From positions 22,261,515-22,325,514 of the forward strand of contig OU744726.1 in assembly GCA_916613615.1 (NCBI GenBank): a stretch of 64,000 bases of DNA, given 5' to 3'. Positions 1 through 12,097 of the stretch are shown in pieces. Under the pieces are notes generated by a model. It searched no databases. It was not told where the DNA came from and was given only the letters and a program-made list of their open reading frames with translations. Each line of letters opens with the position of its first letter. Position 1 is the stretch's first letter. Made by a program: the position numbers and the translations under genes. The stretch is from Steromphala cineraria (taxonomy: Eukaryota > Mollusca > Gastropoda > Trochida > Trochidae).

Positions 1-3000
1 AAGGTTGTATTATGACACTTACTCTTTCCTTGTTTATGTTGAAACAACCTCGAATCAAAATGATTTGGTGAGGAAGGAGTCCCCTGGTTTATAAATATCT
101 CAGCTATCTGTGTTGACTCAGCTGGTCACGAGACTATCAGTAACAGTGTTCTACTTCTTGCTCTGTAATTTCGCGGTTGCGTAATTGAACTAACAGACAC
201 GGTGTTTGATGCAAATAAAACAGCTACATTATCAGATATCGTATGATGCCATTGATAAGGAGACTCGACATAAATTTGCTTAAAAAACTTGGCTAAAAAT
301 CAAGACTAAAATTTGATATTTGAACATAGTTCAACATATGATCGACGTAGGCCAATGCTAGTACTCGTCACTTGCACCCTACATACTGAATCAGTAAGGA
401 TTTCAAGATTACTTAATTGCTATATTTATTCTAGCTCGAATTTCACCTTTCAACTTCGAATAAAAAGTTACAGTGACGTTCACAGATTACATTAATATTA
501 AACATTGAACATTATGTCTATTTCCACATGCATATTTCCGCATATGCCATTTGGATGAACCTTTATAAAGTTAAATAACAACACAAGTATTCCTAGACAA
601 CTGATAACCCGATTTGTACATTTTTTCAGTGCAGGTCCATATAATCACACCACGTATCGATCGATACATGGTCATGTGCTGGTTGCTAACAGAAGATAAT
701 AAAAACATAAATTAGGGTAAGTGTTTACAAAGCTATAAATGATTTCAATTGTGGCATTTCGAATTCTTATTTTTTCCTTTGTACATGTAACTTTCGAAAT
801 GTAATTCTATATTTTATATAAATTATATAATAAATAAAATATAAATATAAAATATATTGTGTATAAAGAGGAACTAAAATAAGTTTAAGGGTTTCAAAAA
901 ACGTTAAACAAAAAGGACTTAAGTCTAGTGATACTATGTGACAAATACATATAAACAAAATGCCACAATTTGTGAAAAAAGGACATTTTAAGTTTTCCCA
1001 TCCCTGTGATCTCATCAAAGCAATTTGATCTCCTGAATGTTTGTCTTCATAGCATTAGAATAAGGTGACCCCGGTTATATGACCGGAAGTTCTATAAACA
1101 AGGTTTTTTAAAAGATTTCCGCATTACAAGCCTTCATACTTGTTCGTGGCGACCGATGACCTTTTTTCATTTTATTACGAGAACACCTTACCACAGCGTT
1201 TGTCTCAAATTTCAAATTCAACTTTATTATTCTCTTGCTTAAACCTGACAGAAATTATTTTTTTAGAATAAAATCAACCACCTTCTATGTTGTAAACCTG
1301 TTTCAGGGTAACCCTTTACAATGTAAACAATTCAATTTCGCGTTGAGAGGTGTGACAAATATCATATCAACCATGCATCTAACTTGACTTGCATATCCAT
1401 AACCTAAACGAATCTTATTAAAATGGACTACCAATATCTGCTTGTCTGGTTAAATTACTTTAGTCAATGTTGATAGAGTGCCACTGTCCGGTTTTCGATC
1501 ACAATTCAGGACTCCAGTTCTTAAGGGTCAAATTTCCTATCATGTAACAAGTAATTAATTTCATTTTATGGCGCTTCAACTACTTTTCAATATTGTGATG
1601 AATGTACCTAGGGTTTCATCGACGGGTGGCCCCTTTACGGAGATAAACACGTTTTCCATCATCTTTAGCTTCTTAACTATGCTGAACTGATAAGCACTTA
1701 AGGGGTTAATATTCTACAACAACCAGCCCTTCATCAGAAAATAACATCATTGTAATGTTTTTACATTCAACATAAACATTCTAACTGCGATAGGTGCAAT
1801 TAGATCATTGAAACTTCCGTCCCCACCTATACGAACCAATGTTTGATCGTCAATTTCTTTACTGACACAGAAGGAAATCAATTGATACAGAAACATTACC
1901 AAACTGACAACATTTCAATTGATAACAATGCTTAGAAACTTACGTTTATGCTCATGTTTAGTGGTATTCTGCTATGAAGGCGCCAATATGTTATACATAA
2001 GTATATGTCGAAGTGTTCACCTATATTAAAACGTTTGAAGAAGACTAACAATATAATGATGATATTAAAGTGACATCGAGTATCTTTCTTAAAATTTTAT
2101 TTTGTTTTAATAAGCTACAAAATATATAATATGCTGATTAAAGTTCATATCTCATCACTGGACTTGCAAATATATCCATTTTTGCATAATATCTCTAAAA
2201 TGCTTGATTTTATGGAAAAATCAAGAAAACATCTCAAATACGTTTAATATTCGAAATTATGCATCCAATTAATCTACCTATTAGTTACAATACCTAATAC
2301 ACACTATCGAATCGAATATATCTTCCTGTCAGCTTGTGACAAGGTTTAAAAAAACGTTTTTGCGAATTTGCGCGCGCCAGTCGAGCCACATTGTCCGTTT
2401 TTCGATCAAAATCCCGACTTTGAATGGCCGTATTTTCGCTCTAATGTACCGATTGACCTTTAAATTGTTATTTTCAGTAACAGTTAGTGGATCCGGATGT
2501 AATAACATCAATTTCAAAATTTGACATATGTGATCCTATCAAGTATTGACATAAAAAACGTTCTTTAGGCTATAAGGCGTCACATATCCAAACAGTTATC
2601 AGGAATCCTTATACACGCCTAATCCTTGGGTGCACAGCAACTAGTACTATCTCTATTTCCTCACACACAGGTTTGAAGTAAAAATTCCATATCACGTTAA
2701 AGTTGATGACTGATGACGTTGAGTAAGGACATCAAAGAACATGCATGACCTCATTTGACATGAATTATGTTTATTTCATGAAGTTTAAGGCAATTTGGCC
2801 CATATAACATAGGTTATTAACAATTATAATTATAGGTTTAACATAGGTGTTAGCAGTTTGACTTCTGTGGTTTCTTTTATTGATAAAATGTCTGAAAATA
2901 CAACGAACCACAGACATCTGTACAACACCATTGTACACCGAGTTACTTAAAGTTAAAAGGGTCCTTATAGGAAGATCCAGACGTCTACTGATTATGAATG

Positions 3001-3068
3001 AATTCAGTGACAATCAGTTATAATCATTTAAAGTTCTTTCTCTTGACACAAAAGCAGCTCGTGTTCGT
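1..3068. other. gene-free AT-rich stretch downstream of the first B-box gene
   Basis: I see no coding region with protein-like composition on either strand. The stretch is AT-rich, with an especially A/T-only patch near 800-860. Two copies of a short motif close to TTGTCCGGTTTTCGATCA lie near 1478 and 2391, and a third lies near 11549, so part of this DNA is probably old interspersed repeat. A TTTATT at about 2877-2882, read as AATAAA on the minus strand, is a possible polyadenylation signal for the gene that ends at 3069. Confidence 0.5.
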
Positions 3069-4109
3069 TTACTTGATCCTGAAGAGTTTGATGGTGCCGT
3101 CCTTCTCGGACACAACTAGCCAGTGTCCAGTATCGGTGGTCTGGTAGTGAACCCCGACAGCCTGCTGTACCCGGTCAGTCAGCAACCAGCCCATCATCCT
3201 ACATCCCCTCGCCCAGCCTATCCCTGAGCTCAGTTCCGCTGCAAAGAAGATGTTCCCCCGCCCGTCGACAGTGACTCCCCGAAGGCTTCTTTTCTTTTTC
3301 GCCACATCTATCCGCTCCACCTTTGTCTCGGCAGTGATGCGATAGAGGCAGTTATCCATGGTGTCTGAGACCAGCACAGAACCAGGGCTCTCGACCCCTA
3401 TGTTGAACGGGTTAGAAAACTGCTCCAGTTTACACACTACTTCGAATTGGTAGGACAAGATGTCCACCGTGTTAGTTGTTCCCACAATCAACGTCTTGCT
3501 TCTCGCCATGTGAGCTATACCAAGATATCTTCGTTCAGTTTCATGTAGGGTTGGGGTAGAAAATTCGACGCAATCATTTATCAACTCAAAGGAGATGCAG
3601 GCAATCATATTCTGCGTGGGGATGGTAGCGTATAGGGTCTTAGAATCCTTGAAAGCCAGACCTTGAACACGCCCAGCGTTTCCGTCAAACTGCTTAAAGT
3701 AGCAGTCCCCGAGGAACCTGCCTTCCATGTCGAAGCTCTTGAGAGTGAAGTTGGCCCAGTCGGTGGCCAGGATAACTCCACACTCCAGGAGGAGCACTGC
3801 CCGGATGTCTGGCTTAACCTCGTCCTCTTCTCTAGCGGGGCTGAACTTGGAATTCAGCATCAACTGAGGGGCATCCTCCTCATCCTCTTCAGTCCTTATT
3901 CCCTGGTACAGAACTACTTTCGGATCTTCCTCTCCAGCTGGAATGTTGGTATGTGACTTGCAGGACGGAATCCACGAATGAGTGAAGGTGCAGTCTTCAC
4001 AGAGACTGAGTTCACACTCCAGACAGTGAATCACTGACACATTCCGTCTCTTCCGCTTCCGACAGATGTCACATGTCGGGACATCTGTTGTGGATGCTGT
4101 TGATTCCAT
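3069..4109 (-). CDS. B-box zinc finger / beta-propeller (TRIM-NHL-like) protein, copy 1, 346 aa
   Basis: Single-exon coding region. Residues 13-53 form a B-box-like zinc site: C13-x2-C16, C29-x2-C32, C37-x2-C40, then H44 and H53, the spacing of a type-1 B-box. A short acidic linker follows (about 60-100), then about 245 residues with repeated strand-rich segments such as LLLECGVILATDW, SVLVSDT and GRGNIFFAA. This is the pattern of an NHL/six-bladed beta-propeller, as at the C-terminus of TRIM-NHL proteins. No RING precedes the B-box and no clear coiled coil is visible, so ubiquitin-ligase activity cannot be assumed; a binding or adaptor role is the safer inference. A good splice acceptor (TTTCCTGCAG) abuts the ATG, so a 5' non-coding exon is likely upstream. 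It lacks the 12-residue repeats of its two paralogues. The family assignment is firm for the zinc finger and moderate for the propeller. Confidence 0.85.
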   Translation of the reverse strand: MESTASTTDVPTCDICRKRKRRNVSVIHCLECELSLCEDCTFTHSWIPSCKSHTNIPAGEEDPKVVLYQGIRTEEDEEDAPQLMLNSKFSPAREEDEVKPDIRAVLLLECGVILATDWANFTLKSFDMEGRFLGDCYFKQFDGNAGRVQGLAFKDSKTLYATIPTQNMIACISFELINDCVEFSTPTLHETERRYLGIAHMARSKTLIVGTTNTVDILSYQFEVVCKLEQFSNPFNIGVESPGSVLVSDTMDNCLYRITAETKVERIDVAKKKRSLRGVTVDGRGNIFFAAELSSGIGWARGCRMMGWLLTDRVQQAVGVHYQTTDTGHWLVVSEKDGTIKLFRIK

Positions 4110-4740
4110 CTGCAGGAAATAAAGAGATGAAGTTTTATGTTACAATATTGATGTATATATTTTTTATCTCTATATCAAAGTTACAAACTCAGCCGGTTTG
4201 CAAGCCAAATATCCAAGCACCTCGGGTAAATCTTGTTCATCAAATAATGTTCATCCCTTCCATCAATATTTCCCTTGCTTTTGCAACAATTTCAGGTTTT
4301 GTTGTGCAACCCTCAATATTCAAACAGTACTATCCCTTGCAATAAAAGTCATGAAGAATTCGACCCGTTTTGATCCTAAGTAACAGCTACGGACACTTTC
4401 AATTAAAACTTATCAGTATCCAACAGGCGGTATTCGTGTACTGTTAATGCACTGCTCAAATGGGGTCAGAGTTTGACTGGACTATATCTGATAAATACCA
4501 TCGCAGGCAGCGTTCCAAAAACGTGTTACATTTGACCTCATCTTGAGCTATCACGGTTGTAAATTCTTAAAACATTTTCTAAAATTTAAAATTTAACGTT
4601 TGCAAGATAACTCATATTGATTCAATTGTTGTTTGAAGTTTACTTTTGCTGAAAACATGTTATTTATACTCTCTGTTACGGGCCGAGGGCTTATAGAGAA
4701 AGCTCAATATAATTATTATTCCCTCAGGCCCCATAATCTC

Positions 4741-5109
4741 TATTCTCTCTCCACAGAGGCAGATCAAGTGATGGAATGTTTATACAGCCTCTGTTCCATT
4801 ACGCCGACTTCGTGAGCTAGAATGGGAGATGCCTGGTTGGAGGCAATCAGAGTTAGTTGTGCAATCAGCGACGTTGTTCTTTAATCATTATCTTGGCTGC
4901 TGAATCATAGCAAAGGCATTGTGATATAAACCACCCTTTCCATGCGAGAAGCGTTGTCATTTGATAGATTTGAAGAAATTCAAAAGGATTCACGGTGGTG
5001 CAAAATTTGTCCGCCATGGGAAACTACCCGATCCCACGGATTTAGTCTTATTATAACAGAGGTAGTATCAACATTTTATGACTTTATCTACCTCTGTGGG
5101 GAGAGAATT
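4741..5109. mobile_element. Mutator-type MITE, copy 1 (oldest)
   Basis: The ends are inverted repeats beginning ATTCTCTCTCCACAGAGGC and closing CCTCTGTGGGGAGAGAAT, each continuing inward for about 50 bp with mismatches. The interior matches the copies at 12098-12407 and 37098-37428. The flanking nonamers CATAATCTC and CCTAATCTG agree at 7 of 9 positions, consistent with a decayed 9-bp target duplication. No transposase is present. Confidence 0.7.
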
Positions 5110-6237
5110 CCTAATCTGCTTGTTTGTTTGAAGATACTGTGCCAGCGACTGCGGCCGAGCCACACCTTTTATGTTACACATTATCGATTAACCAGACCGT
5201 TTCTACTTCAAGCTCTCGCCTGTCACTAGGGGGCGCATGATCACGAAATCTATTAAATAACTACCGACACACGGTTTTATCTGTGTGGGCATTTTTCTTA
5301 AGATTAGTTTATGTATTTCCGTTGTTGTTTTTTTTTCATTTCTCAAAGTTCCAAATACCCTTTTTTCTCGGGGTGGAGTTATTTGCGAATCCAACTCCCA
5401 ATAAATAAAACATCTCATCTATTATATCACATTGTGTTACTCTCCCAAATAAAGACGACAAAACAACCCCCACCCCCAACTGGATATTGCTACGATGCAT
5501 CATATTACACTCACTTGCAGAAGCGAAGTCGATCAGTCTGATCTGCCGTTAGCCTAGGACGCGAATGGGAAGGCAGTGGGATTTGTAAGAAAATGCTCAA
5601 GGGAGATAACTGCTTATAGAATTGGTATAAAAGAGAAAACGAAAGCGAAAATAGAATGAGACAAAAGAAAACCCAATGACTCAGCATAGTGCTAAAATAT
5701 CATTGTGATTAAGGTAACATACTGGATACGAATCACAAAAGATAAATCAGAACTTCTGTTCCCCAACAGTCCTCCCTATTGCTATACGGGCCTGAAGCAA
5801 ACGTTCTGATAAGAGGAGAGAGGATATGGGTATTACTCAACCGAAAAAGTCATAGCTAATGTGTTTATCACTTAAATGTTTATACATAATGTTAGTATGC
5901 TTGATCAGCTTGTTACCACTTCCCTCGTAGAAAGTTCACTTTCTTTGTTTTATATCTGACGATAAGTCTCTCGTTGGAAATAATAAGACTCTAGTTGACC
6001 TTGGTATATGATATATATATTTAATTCAATCATCAAACTATCATAGAAATTTGCAAACTAATTATATGTATGGCGCAAGATATCAACATGAAACTTTAAT
6101 GAGGTTGGGTTTTATTATTCAAATGAATAAAAATCTAATCCAAATTCCTAAAATTTAGTTCCTTTAAAAAAATATAATTAAGATATTACAAATTAAAAAG
6201 CGAACTATTATTTGCTTATGCTTTGGTAACATAGGGA

Positions 6238-6377
6238 CACAGGAACCCGATATTGTTAATAAAATGATGGGTAAAATGTGGGTAAGGAAGACCCGTCCCC
6301 TCTATATAAATAGAGTAGGACGGGTCTTTCTTACCCACGTTTTACCTACATTTTATTTACAATATCGGGTTCCTGTG
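6238..6377. repeat. foldback (hairpin) element, about 140 bp
   Basis: The left end CACAGGAACCCGATATTG is answered by CAATATCGGGTTCCTGTG at the right end. The arms continue through GGGTAAAATGTGGGTAAGGAAGACCCGTCC and its imperfect complement to a short A/T loop around CTCTATATAAATAGAG. It is an almost complete palindrome with no coding capacity, so it is best read as a foldback MITE. Confidence 0.75.
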
Positions 6378-6401
6378 GGATAAAGGTACCTGCCAAGTAT
6401 T

Positions 6402-6712
6402 ACCGTATTTCCTCGAATAGACGCCGGGTCTCGAATAGAAGCCGGGGGTATGGCTGTTTTAAGTAAATACACGCCGGGTCTCGAATAGACGACGGGCCTC
6501 GAATAAACGCCGGGTGATAAGTTGATTAATTAATGCTCTCGTAGTTGAATTGAAATAAGATATTCTCCATTTACACCATATATACACATTTATTTCCAAC
6601 TAAGAGTAAATAGACGCCGGCCTCGAATAAACGCCGGGTCTCGAATACACGCCGGGGGTAAAGGGGGTCTGAAAAAATGGACGCCGGGGGCGTCTATTAT
6701 AGGAAATACGGT
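6402..6712. mobile_element. inverted-repeat element with internal CGCCGGG tandem motif, copy 1
   Basis: The element starts ACCGTATTTCCTCGAATAG and ends CTATTATAGGAAATACGGT, giving clear terminal inverted repeats. Inside, short units of the form CTCGAATAGACGCCGGGT recur near both ends around an AT-rich core. Related elements lie at 50207-50517, 55515-55821 and 56122-56234, and decayed pieces continue to about 7050. It has no coding capacity. Confidence 0.7.
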
Positions 6713-7398
6713 CACTTAGAACGCCGTTACACTTAAAACTTTAACTCCTACTCGAATAAGCGAACATAAAATATCTGCTAAGCAGTTGCTCTTGAAGCAT
6801 ACCGTATTTTCTCTTACAATAGTCGGCTTCCAATGAGCGCCGGGCCTCTAATAATTATAGAAGCTCCGGTCGTCAAGGGTAGTTGTGAAAACAAGTGCCC
6901 GGTCGCAACTAAACACGTGAACTAGGTCTAAACCATTAGAATGATGGACCATAAACAGATTTTATTAACCTTACGATCAAGTTTAATTTCGTATTAGAGA
7001 AATAAGCGAGAAATAACGCCGGGTCCAAGCACTTATATTAGAGGGAATAAGGTGGAGGTTACAGTACAGTAAAGAAGTAGTAAAGTAACAGTAAAGTACA
7101 GTAGATTTGAATTAGACTAAAATTTAGTCTATGAGATATTCAAATAATTACTATACCTTAAGTTAGAACTAGACTGTAGAAAGGCTCCTATATAATACAC
7201 AGAATTGAAGCAAGACTAGATTTGAATATGCCGTACCGTTTTGGTTCCTTTTTAAATAAATGTTTTTAGTGAATTTAGAGAAATAAAAATCGCAATCGCA
7301 GACTTTTCACGCAAAATAGATTTTGATAAACACTTACATACAAAAATACTTTCAATGGATATGCAAAAACAATTCCGATATATCGACGGGAATCGACT

Positions 7399-7468
7399 CA
7401 ATCTAAATAAATTTAGATCAATAGGTTGACAAAATAAAAAATCTGTTGATCTAAATTTATTTAGATTG
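7399..7468. repeat. inverted repeat, 23-bp arms
   Basis: CAATCTAAATAAATTTAGAT (continuing CAA) is mirrored by its complement after a 24-bp spacer. The arms are themselves partly palindromic and AT-rich. It is a short foldback of unknown origin. Confidence 0.6.
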
Positions 7469-7849
7469 GAATTGACTAAGTAGTCCTTTTGCGATAGTCT
7501 TCCCAGAACAGAACAGAAGAAAACATGCATAATTCTAAAAACAACATAGAGTGATATAGAGAACATACAGTACATGTATATAAACATATGATATAAATCA
7601 TTTACTTATAATTTTTTCGTTTTAATAGGTTCATACATTTTAAAAATATGTTTTGACAATTTGCAAATAAGTTGTTCGTTATTCATTTGAAAAAAAGTTG
7701 TATGGGCACATAGGTATTTTGGTAAACGCGCTTTTTTTTAGTATGGAGTGATGGGCATATTATAAAAGTAAAAAGTGATACTCCTCACAAACAGCTATAA
7801 CATGATGTACATTTTCTTTGGGAATATTTACCCAGCGCCCTTACGTAAT

Positions 7850-7978
7850 AGATACATGATGACACAAGGGGTGAATACGAAATATCAGCGAGCTATCATC
7901 TCACGAGGGGGCGGAGCCCCCGAGTGAGTGATAGCAAGCTGATATTTCGTATACACCCCGTGTGTCAATCATGTATCT
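7850..7978. repeat. foldback element, about 130 bp
   Basis: AGATACATGATGACACAAGG at the left pairs with the right end reading GTGTCAATCATGTATCT. The long inner arms share GAATACGAAATATCAGC and its complement, and the centre is GC-rich (GGGGGCGGAGCCCCC). It resembles other hairpin elements in the window in architecture, not in sequence. Confidence 0.75.
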
Positions 7979-8863
7979 GTTTTATCCAATGGGCAACGTC
8001 TTGCGATCTTTCACCCGACATCAACATTCCCTGCATGACTAACATTTAGATTAGTCTGAAGGAATCGTCCAGCGACGAATGACCCAATTTCTTTATTTTT
8101 TTCGTAACGATGAATAATATTGATGGGTTTGGATGACCAGACGTTCTCTCATCCATGCAGGCATATGCAACATATATTTACTGAAATAAGGTAACACGTG
8201 CACTGATTTGTTTTCAGACTGGATTTCATTTAATATAGTGAAATGTAAAATTTATTACTTGTGGTCTTATCAATATTAAAAGAAATGTCGATTTTTCACC
8301 AACTTATTTATGTACCTTTTTACTACTTATTTGGGAGGGGGTTGACCTTAATTACCGAACAGTTTGGATTAGAAATGTCAGCTCGAAAGTTCGACATATA
8401 TCTATATTTTTCCGCGTTGGTACTTTTCAACCTGAATTTTTTTCACTGCATTACATATTTTGGTCAGCTTAATTGTTATTTTTCTCATTTAGTGACTGGT
8501 AATGTTAATATTTTGGTCGCCTGAGCGGTTTCCATTCCTTTGATCTCGGCTACGTGCTTGAGGATGCAACAATGTTGAACTTTCAAGGTCGTCGGCCCGA
8601 TATTGCTAGCTCCACCCTAAAACTGCCTCTCTCCTTCATGATTGTCGAATCAGGACGTCAGAATTTACTGTGGTGATATTTTCGTGACATAATAGATATC
8701 AGCTTGAGTTTTCTTGGTACATGATTTACAACTGCGAAAAGATCAAAGGAAAATATGCCGCCCTATTGGATAATTTATAGGTATTCTATGAATTGTTGGT
8801 TAGCAAAAGATAAGGTTTTAGAATCAAGACATTCTTATAATGTTAACGCGCGCCAAGGACTTT

Positions 8864-9020
8864 TTGTTGAGGTGACAAACAGAATATGATTTTAGTTGAG
8901 GTGACCAATGACAATATGATTTTAATGAGAATGACCAATCAAATATGAATTAAGTTGTCTGTTGATGTGACAAACAGAATATGATTTTAGTTAGAGTGAT
9001 AAAACAGAATATGATTTTAG
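8864..9020. repeat. degenerate tandem repeat, about 30-bp period
   Basis: The phrase GTGACAAACAGAATATGATTT and close variants recur about five times in succession, sometimes with the unit shortened. It lies just downstream of the second B-box gene. It does not encode anything recognisable. Confidence 0.55.
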
Positions 9021-9213
9021 ATCAGATGAAACCAGTCTGGAGGGGAAACTCTTTAATAGAACAAGTTCGTTTCCGGGTAGAATTTGAAAGTTTCATTCAC
9101 AAGAACACAGTCGCGTTTGATCAGACGGAGTCCAGACGAATCAATTTTATAGTTCTATTATTCACGTAATTTATGAAATTGTTTCCCATGACCAGTCATA
9201 AGGTTCTACTCGT

Positions 9214-10596
9214 TTACTTTATCCTGAAGACTTTGATGGTGCCGTCCTTCTCGGACACAACTAGCCAGTGTCCAGTATTGGTGGTCTGGTAGTGAACCCC
9301 GACAGCCTGCTGTACCCGGTCAGTCAGCAACCAGCCCATCATCCTACATCCCCTCGCCAAGCCTATCCCTGAGCTCAGTTCCGCTGCAAAGAAGATGTTC
9401 CCCCGCCCATCGACAGTGACTCCCCGGAGGCTTCTTTTCTCCCTGCCCACATCAATCAGCTTCACCTTGTCCTTTTCATCGATGCGATAAAGACAATTCT
9501 TTGTCGTGTCTGAGACCAGCACGGACCCGGAACTCTCCACACCAAAATTGTACGGTCTAATGAACAGTCCGACACCCACCTCGTCAACTAGTTGGCATTT
9601 GTTCGTCATGATGTCCACCGACGTTTTAGTACCTACGATGAGCTTCTTGCTTCTCACAATGTGAGCTATTCCATAATATCTACGTTTGGTTTCGAATGAG
9701 CATATTCGAATGAACTTGACCGAATGTCTGTTCCGCTCAACGGAGATGAGGTCGATCCTATTGAGGGACGGAAGAGTGACGTACACCGTCCGAGAGTCCT
9801 TCAAGGTCAGTCCGTGGACCCTTCCTGCATCTAGACCAGACTTCTTAAAGTAGCAGTCCCCGAGGAACCTGCCTTCCATGTCGAAGCTCTTGAGGGAACA
9901 GTTGGTCCAGTCGGTTGCCAGGATAACTCCACACTCCAGGAGGAGCACTGCTCGGATCTTTGTCGTTGCCTCATCCTCCCTCTTGGAGTTGAACTCGCAC
10001 TGGAGCACAAACTGAGGGAAACCATCAACCTCTTCCACATCCTTTGACTCCATATTCGGACATACATCCCCACTGCCATAACCTTCAGCATTCCGGCTTA
10101 CATCTTCATTCTCTAAACCCTCTCTTTCCGGGCACATACCTATGCTATCCGATCCCTCCGTATTCCAATGTACATCTACACTGCCCGTTCTTTTTAAAGT
10201 CAGGTCTTCATCCATGCTGTCCAAAACCTTCGTATTCACACGTATATTCATGTCATCCCTGACCTTCGTATTCCTATGTATATCTACATTCTCAGAGTCC
10301 ATCTTCAGGCATTTATCAAAACTGTCCAAACCTTCCTGATTCCTCTCCACGTTCATGCTGTCAAATGCTATTTTCTTCTTCTTCACATCTATGCTTTCAA
10401 AGCCCTCGGTACCTGCTCGGATCGTCCTATGAGTCTTGCAGGCCGGAATCCACGAATGAGTAAAGGTGCAATCCTGGCATAAACTGAGTTCACACTTCAA
10501 GCAGCGAATCACAGACTCAGTCCATCTCTCCCGCTTCCGGCAGATGTCACATGAGGTGCATGCTGGGACGTCGGTGGTAGAAGCTCTTGCTGCCAT
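9214..10596 (-). CDS. B-box zinc finger / 12-residue-repeat spacer / beta-propeller protein, copy 2, 460 aa
   Basis: Paralogue of the gene at 3069-4109 in the same orientation. The N-terminus keeps the B-box-like cysteine/histidine pattern (CDIC, CLKC, CQDC, then H..H at about residues 16-57) plus an extra Cys at 13. Residues about 63-205 are absent from copy 1. They form an acidic spacer of roughly ten 12-residue repeats with consensus EGxDSxDVCxNx, for example EGSDSIGMCPER and EGLENEDVSRNA. The last 240 or so residues are the beta-propeller-like region, ending in the same VSEKDGTIKVFRIK tail as copy 3. The ATG lies directly after a pyrimidine-rich acceptor-like sequence ending CCTAAG, so the coding region is probably one exon behind a 5' UTR intron. 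The role of the spacer is unknown: it could be a flexible linker, or each repeat could be a short binding motif. Confidence 0.85.
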   Translation of the reverse strand: MAARASTTDVPACTSCDICRKRERWTESVIRCLKCELSLCQDCTFTHSWIPACKTHRTIRAGTEGFESIDVKKKKIAFDSMNVERNQEGLDSFDKCLKMDSENVDIHRNTKVRDDMNIRVNTKVLDSMDEDLTLKRTGSVDVHWNTEGSDSIGMCPEREGLENEDVSRNAEGYGSGDVCPNMESKDVEEVDGFPQFVLQCEFNSKREDEATTKIRAVLLLECGVILATDWTNCSLKSFDMEGRFLGDCYFKKSGLDAGRVHGLTLKDSRTVYVTLPSLNRIDLISVERNRHSVKFIRICSFETKRRYYGIAHIVRSKKLIVGTKTSVDIMTNKCQLVDEVGVGLFIRPYNFGVESSGSVLVSDTTKNCLYRIDEKDKVKLIDVGREKRSLRGVTVDGRGNIFFAAELSSGIGLARGCRMMGWLLTDRVQQAVGVHYQTTNTGHWLVVSEKDGTIKVFRIK

Positions 10597-10904
10597 CTTA
10601 GGTAAAAAAAAGAGATTGGATTTGGTATCACAACATTGATTTCAATAGACATTTTACTAAATTTTTGATAACAAGATACATATTACTGTATGATGATATA
10701 TCGCGATTTCTTTGAATTCTACTCATCAACAGGTTTGACTAGAAATTTATTTACTACAAATGTACAATAGTTATACAGTAATGTTGGGAGGAACACAATG
10801 GTTGGTCTACAGATAGGATTTTCTCTCCTTAATTCGGTAATTGGTAGTGAGAAGAGAGAAAAAGAGATGTGTCCTTGCAATATATAAATAAATTTTATAC
10901 ACTC

Positions 10905-11215
10905 GGATATATTTCATATTTCATAACCGCGTATATATATATATTTCATATTTCATACCCACGTATATATATATCTCATATTTCATACCCACGTATATAT
11001 ATATCTCATATTTCATACCAACGTATATATTATTGTTTCATATCCTCGTACATATTTCTTATTTCATACCCTCGTACATATTTCTTATTTCATACCCTCG
11101 TACATATTTCTTATTTCATACCCTCGTATAGATTTCTTATTTCATACCCTCGTACATATTTCTTATTTCATACCCTCGTATAGATTTCTTATTTAGGCCC
11201 TCGTATTTTTAATCT
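10905..11215. repeat. minisatellite, 26-31 bp units
   Basis: The distal half is a 26-bp unit containing ATTTCTTATTTCATACCCTC repeated about seven times. The proximal half has a 31-bp variant carrying CCCACGTATATATATAT. All units share the core TTTCATACC. It lies 5' to copy 2 of the B-box genes and is open in one plus-strand frame only because the repeat lacks stops. Confidence 0.8.
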
Positions 11216-11489
11216 CATCCACTCTCGTAAATATTTCTCAATTCACACCCTTGTTAAAAATTTCTTATTTTACACTTACTTGTATACGTCGATCTTCAAT
11301 TCACTTGACGTTCCAAATTTCCAATAATATTATTTAGAAATATGATGATAGTAGGCCTTATGACCAGGGGTTTCACGAACGCTATCAGCAGCCACGAATA
11401 AGCACTAAAAATATCAGCTTTTTCACGCCCAATTTCCACGCATACTACTTATATCACGTATCAAAGATTATCAACTCGTAACTGTTATC

Positions 11490-11725
11490 CCGAGTGCTTT
11501 AGATAAGTTTCCAAAAATACGTGTGTCTGATTGACGCGCATCGTTGTCCGGTTTTCGGTCATAATGATGACTTCATAACTTCCTACTTTACTATTCAACG
11601 TTATGATTGGTTCTAAATTAATGCTTTTCTGCAACACTCGATACGTTTGGATCAAAGGACACCATTGATAGAGTTTGGCATATTTGACCCAAACAACTCG
11701 CGGAGTGATTTTGGACGTTACATAA
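11490..11725. repeat. interspersed repeat, copy 1
   Basis: The right part, containing GCAACACTCGATACGTTTGG and GTTTGGCATATTTGACCC, matches in order a block at about 52585-52815 (GCAACAGTCGATACATGCCG, GTTTGGCATATGTGACCC). The left part carries the motif TTGTCCGGTTTTCGGTCA seen also near 1478 and 2391. The class of element is unknown. Confidence 0.5.
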
Positions 11726-12097
11726 GAAACATATGTCATTACCTTGATTATCAATTATTGTTAACTGGTTAGTACTTAAGTTTCATGAAAGTTCGTCTTT
11801 AGGGCACATGTAAAGCAATAATAAAGGCTCTAATTCGATTAAGATTGCATTGACCACTATTAATAGTCATAATGTTACATCTTTTTGGCGTGCACAGATG
11901 AATAATTATTTATGAGGTATTTTCATTTCACATTATCAGAAGTGTTTTTTGTGTGTAACAGAGCCTGTCATTAATATCACCAGAAACAGCATAATTGCCT
12001 TATGTTGAATGTAAACTCATCGGCAAAAGAACGTTATCACAAATTAATTGCTCTTATGAAATAATGAAAAGTTAATGGTGAGTTTCAATAAAAGAAG

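Noticed and set aside
3663..3956. 97-codon plus-strand frame within copy 1 of the B-box genes
   Set aside because: It is antisense to the well-supported propeller coding region and has no independent support.
10869..11183. 104-codon plus-strand open frame
   Set aside because: It is the translation of a 26-31 bp minisatellite that lacks stops, rich in Ile/Tyr/Ser with no domain.
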